From positions 1 to 15,508 of the forward strand of contig JAXMGR010000031.1 in the NCBI GenBank assembly GCA_046352935.1: a stretch of 15,508 nt of DNA, read 5' to 3'. Below, piece by piece: positions 14,072 through 15,508 of the stretch. The stretch comes from CAYWMY01 sp046352935. GTDB taxonomy: Bacteria > Pseudomonadota > Gammaproteobacteria > Steroidobacterales > Steroidobacteraceae. Positions within the stretch are counted from its first letter, which is position 1. Each line of letters starts with the position of its first letter. Under the pieces are notes generated by a model that saw nothing but the letters and a program-made list of their open reading frames with translations, was not told the DNA's origin and did no database searches. A program made the position numbers and the translations under genes.

Positions 14072-14205
14072 GGCCTAACGCCCCGGCTGACCGCCGGGCG
14101 GCGAGTGGGGGAACACCGAACGAAGCCGCTTTATCCCAATCATCGACCCTCCCTGAGCTTACCGAAGCCACCCGCCGCCCGTGCGGTCGAACCGGAAGTT
14201 AGGCC
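14072..14205 (-). other. attC: attC site of an integron gene cassette
   Basis: GGCCTAAC and GTTAGGCC core boxes (R'' and R') stand 134 bp apart and match the RYYYAAC/GTTRRRY consensus. The flanks are imperfectly complementary for about 35 bases (GACCGC, GGGCGGCG and TGG are shared), with unpaired bases, as in single-stranded attC recombination folds. The stop codon of the TonB gene lies six bases before it and the hydrolase start three bases after it on the minus strand, exactly the cassette layout. The size suits chromosomal integron arrays rather than short class 1 attC sites. Confidence 0.85.
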
Positions 14206-14285
14206 ACAGCACTAGCCCTTCAGCGTGAACTCCATAACGAACGTGCAGCTGGTCGAAACTGGCTGCCCATTGCGTATCGCCGGAC

Positions 14286-14306
14286 TACTAACCAGTACAT
14301 TAGTAG
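14286..14306. repeat. IS630 left terminal inverted repeat with TA
   Basis: TA then CTAACCAGTACATTAGTAG. It pairs with 15377-15397 read on the other strand (CTAATCAGTTCGTAAGTAG after TA), 15 of 19 bases alike. Confidence 0.85.
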
Positions 14307-15395
14307 CTTCACGTCTTAGGCTGCGTAGCGAGTCTCCGGTGCCCGGAAGAAGCTGCGCACACGAGCTGGACTCTTCTGCAAGTACCGCAGCCGACCGACG
14401 ACGGCGCGGTGCAGATCCGCGGGCTTCTCGACACGCATGCGGCCCACCGCGTTGTTCTTCACGTCATTCCACACGAGCTCATCGGGATTCAGCTCCGGAG
14501 AGTAAGGCGGCAGGAAGAACAGACGTAGCCTCCCGCCGAGCGACTCGACGTATTGCTTGACTCGCTTGGCGCGGTGCGCTGGATGCCCATCGACGATCAG
14601 GAATAGCGGGCGACGCTGACCGTGTACGAGACGCTTCAGGAACGTGATGAAGACCTTGGCCCCGACGCCCCCTTTCACCACCATGAACCGCAACTCGCCC
14701 CGAGGACTGATGGCGGAGATCATGTTCAGGCTGAAGCGCTGGCCGGTCACGCGTACCACGGGCGTCTTGCCGCGCTCGGCCCAGGTGCTCCCGGCATGGA
14801 AGTCCGAGCGCAGGCCGGACTCGTCTTCGAAGTAAATCTGCGCCTTCTCCTTCTTCGCCCGCGCCCGGATCCGCGGGAACTCCTTCCGCAGCCACTGCTC
14901 GACCCGCGAGCCGTCCTGCTGATAGGCACGCCACAGCGGCTTCTGGCACGTCAGGCCCAGCTGCGCCAGGAGTCGCCCCACCGAGACCAGGCTCAGACGC
15001 TTGCCCGTGCGCTCCCGAATCAGCTGGGCAATCATGGCGCGCGTCCACAACGCAAACGGGAAACCCAGCTGCAGCGGGTTCTTGCCCGTCACCGTGCGGT
15101 AGAGCCACTGCAGATCGCGCGCCGAGAGCGTGCGCGGGCGTCCGGCAATCGGCTTCGCCTTGAGCGCGCCCCAACCGCCCGCGCGGTACATCGCCAACCA
15201 GCTATAGATGCAGCGCCTGGAGAACCCCAAAGCGCGGATCACCACCTCGGGACTCTCGCCGGATTGCACCTGCTGGACGGCGCGAACACGGATCGCCTCC
15301 AGCGTCGAGTGGTCGAGCTTGCGCGCATCTGCCTTGGCCATGCCTAAGCATAGCAAAGCTCCCTCGGAATGTCCCCCTACTTACGAACTGATTAG
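14288..15395 (-). mobile_element. IS630-family insertion sequence
   Basis: 1108 bp flanked by TA on both sides (14286-14287 and 15396-15397), the target duplication of this family. The ends are imperfect inverted repeats of about 19 bp. Rejoining the flanks at one TA restores the interrupted reading frame, which confirms both boundaries to the base. Confidence 0.93.
14316..15341 (-). CDS. IS630-family transposase
   Basis: 341 aa from ATG 15341 (MAKADARKLDHSTLEAIR). A TTG at 15356 is a possible earlier start. An N-terminal helix-turn-helix (SPEVVIRALGFSRRCIYSWL, about 30-49) with GRPRTLSARDL is followed by a winged segment and a DDE_3 catalytic domain. The triad is FEDESG, LFLIVDGHPAHR and LPPYSPELNPDELVWND, the standard D, D and E positions of IS630/Tc1-type enzymes. 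No frameshift is seen, so the element is probably still mobile. It lies in the same orientation as the TonB gene it interrupts. Confidence 0.95.
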   Translation of the reverse strand: MAKADARKLDHSTLEAIRVRAVQQVQSGESPEVVIRALGFSRRCIYSWLAMYRAGGWGALKAKPIAGRPRTLSARDLQWLYRTVTGKNPLQLGFPFALWTRAMIAQLIRERTGKRLSLVSVGRLLAQLGLTCQKPLWRAYQQDGSRVEQWLRKEFPRIRARAKKEKAQIYFEDESGLRSDFHAGSTWAERGKTPVVRVTGQRFSLNMISAISPRGELRFMVVKGGVGAKVFITFLKRLVHGQRRPLFLIVDGHPAHRAKRVKQYVESLGGRLRLFFLPPYSPELNPDELVWNDVKNNAVGRMRVEKPADLHRAVVGRLRYLQKSPARVRSFFRAPETRYAA

Positions 15396-15397
15396 TA
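15377..15397. repeat. IS630 right terminal inverted repeat with TA
   Basis: CTACTTACGAACTGATTAG then TA; the mate of 14286-14306. Confidence 0.85.
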
Positions 15398-15508
15398 AGC
15401 ACCCAGGTCCGTACCGCTGCCGCAAGGTGACTTGCGAAGTAGTGGTTCTGCGGCGTTGCTGTATGAAGCTCCGCAATGCTTCCCGTCTCCGTCACCCGAA
15501 ATCGAGCC

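Larger units (their letters stand above)
14212..15507 (-). pseudogene. TonB C-terminal-domain protein gene, split by IS630 (5' end outside window)
   Basis: Two pieces, 15507-15398 and 14285-14212, flank an IS630 element. With the element and one TA copy removed they read continuously. The upstream piece ends HLAAAVRTWVL and the downstream piece continues SPAIRNGQPVS to EFTLKG and TAG at 14214-14212. This is the TonB_C pattern (AVRxWxFxPAxxNGxPV). The family passes proton-motive energy to outer-membrane receptors, and free-standing TonB_C proteins of unknown role are also common. It is the cassette gene belonging to the attC site that follows six bases later. Disrupted and so probably inactive; the part upstream of the domain is outside the window. 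Confidence 0.85.

Overview
The window looks like a high-GC proteobacterial chromosome. The evidence is the codon usage, a gammaproteobacterial/betaproteobacterial style of genes, IS21, IS110 and IS630 family elements and an attC site of the kind found in large integron arrays. The sequence alone does not settle the class. No rRNA, tRNA or CRISPR array is visible.

Region 1 (1-5609) is a catabolic-looking locus read divergently from one intergenic region. Leftward run a uroporphyrinogen-decarboxylase-superfamily protein, a short COG0523 (CobW-like) GTPase and an unrecognised gene cut by the window edge. Rightward run an Old-Yellow-Enzyme-type flavoprotein, a PhlG-like (2,4-diacetylphloroglucinol/phloretin hydrolase family) C-C hydrolase and an MFS transporter. 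A sigma70-like promoter (TTGATG, 17-nt spacer, TATGAT) with a dyad across its -10 lies before the rightward operon. The set suggests uptake, reduction and C-C cleavage of an acylated polyphenol or polyketide-like substrate. This is inference, but the gene combination is unusual.

Region 2 (about 5758-10600) is a decayed mobile island, with every gene on the minus strand. It starts at a solo IS21-type end that cuts off the 3' end of a DUF932 (plasmid/ICE accessory) gene. It then holds a frameshifted glyA, a frameshifted radC and an IS110-family element. Its striking feature is a multi-branched inverted-repeat structure occurring three times: directly before DUF932, directly before radC, and truncated next to the IS110 element. 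One hairpin carries two fully compensated base-pair changes between copies, so the fold itself is under selection. It may be the known radC RNA motif or a single-stranded-DNA promoter like those in plasmid leading regions. A second shared hairpin ends the modules.

Region 3 (10601-11397) holds an apparently intact panD on the plus strand. Region 4 (11398-13900) is a complete IS21-family element (istA/istB).

Region 5 (13901-15508) is a piece of integron cassette array, read leftward. It comprises a TonB-C-domain gene cassette, its attC site, and the first 57 codons of an alpha/beta hydrolase cassette cut off by IS21. The TonB gene is split by an IS630 element. Removing the element and one TA copy rejoins the reading frame exactly, which fixes the insertion to the base. 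No integrase is in the window.
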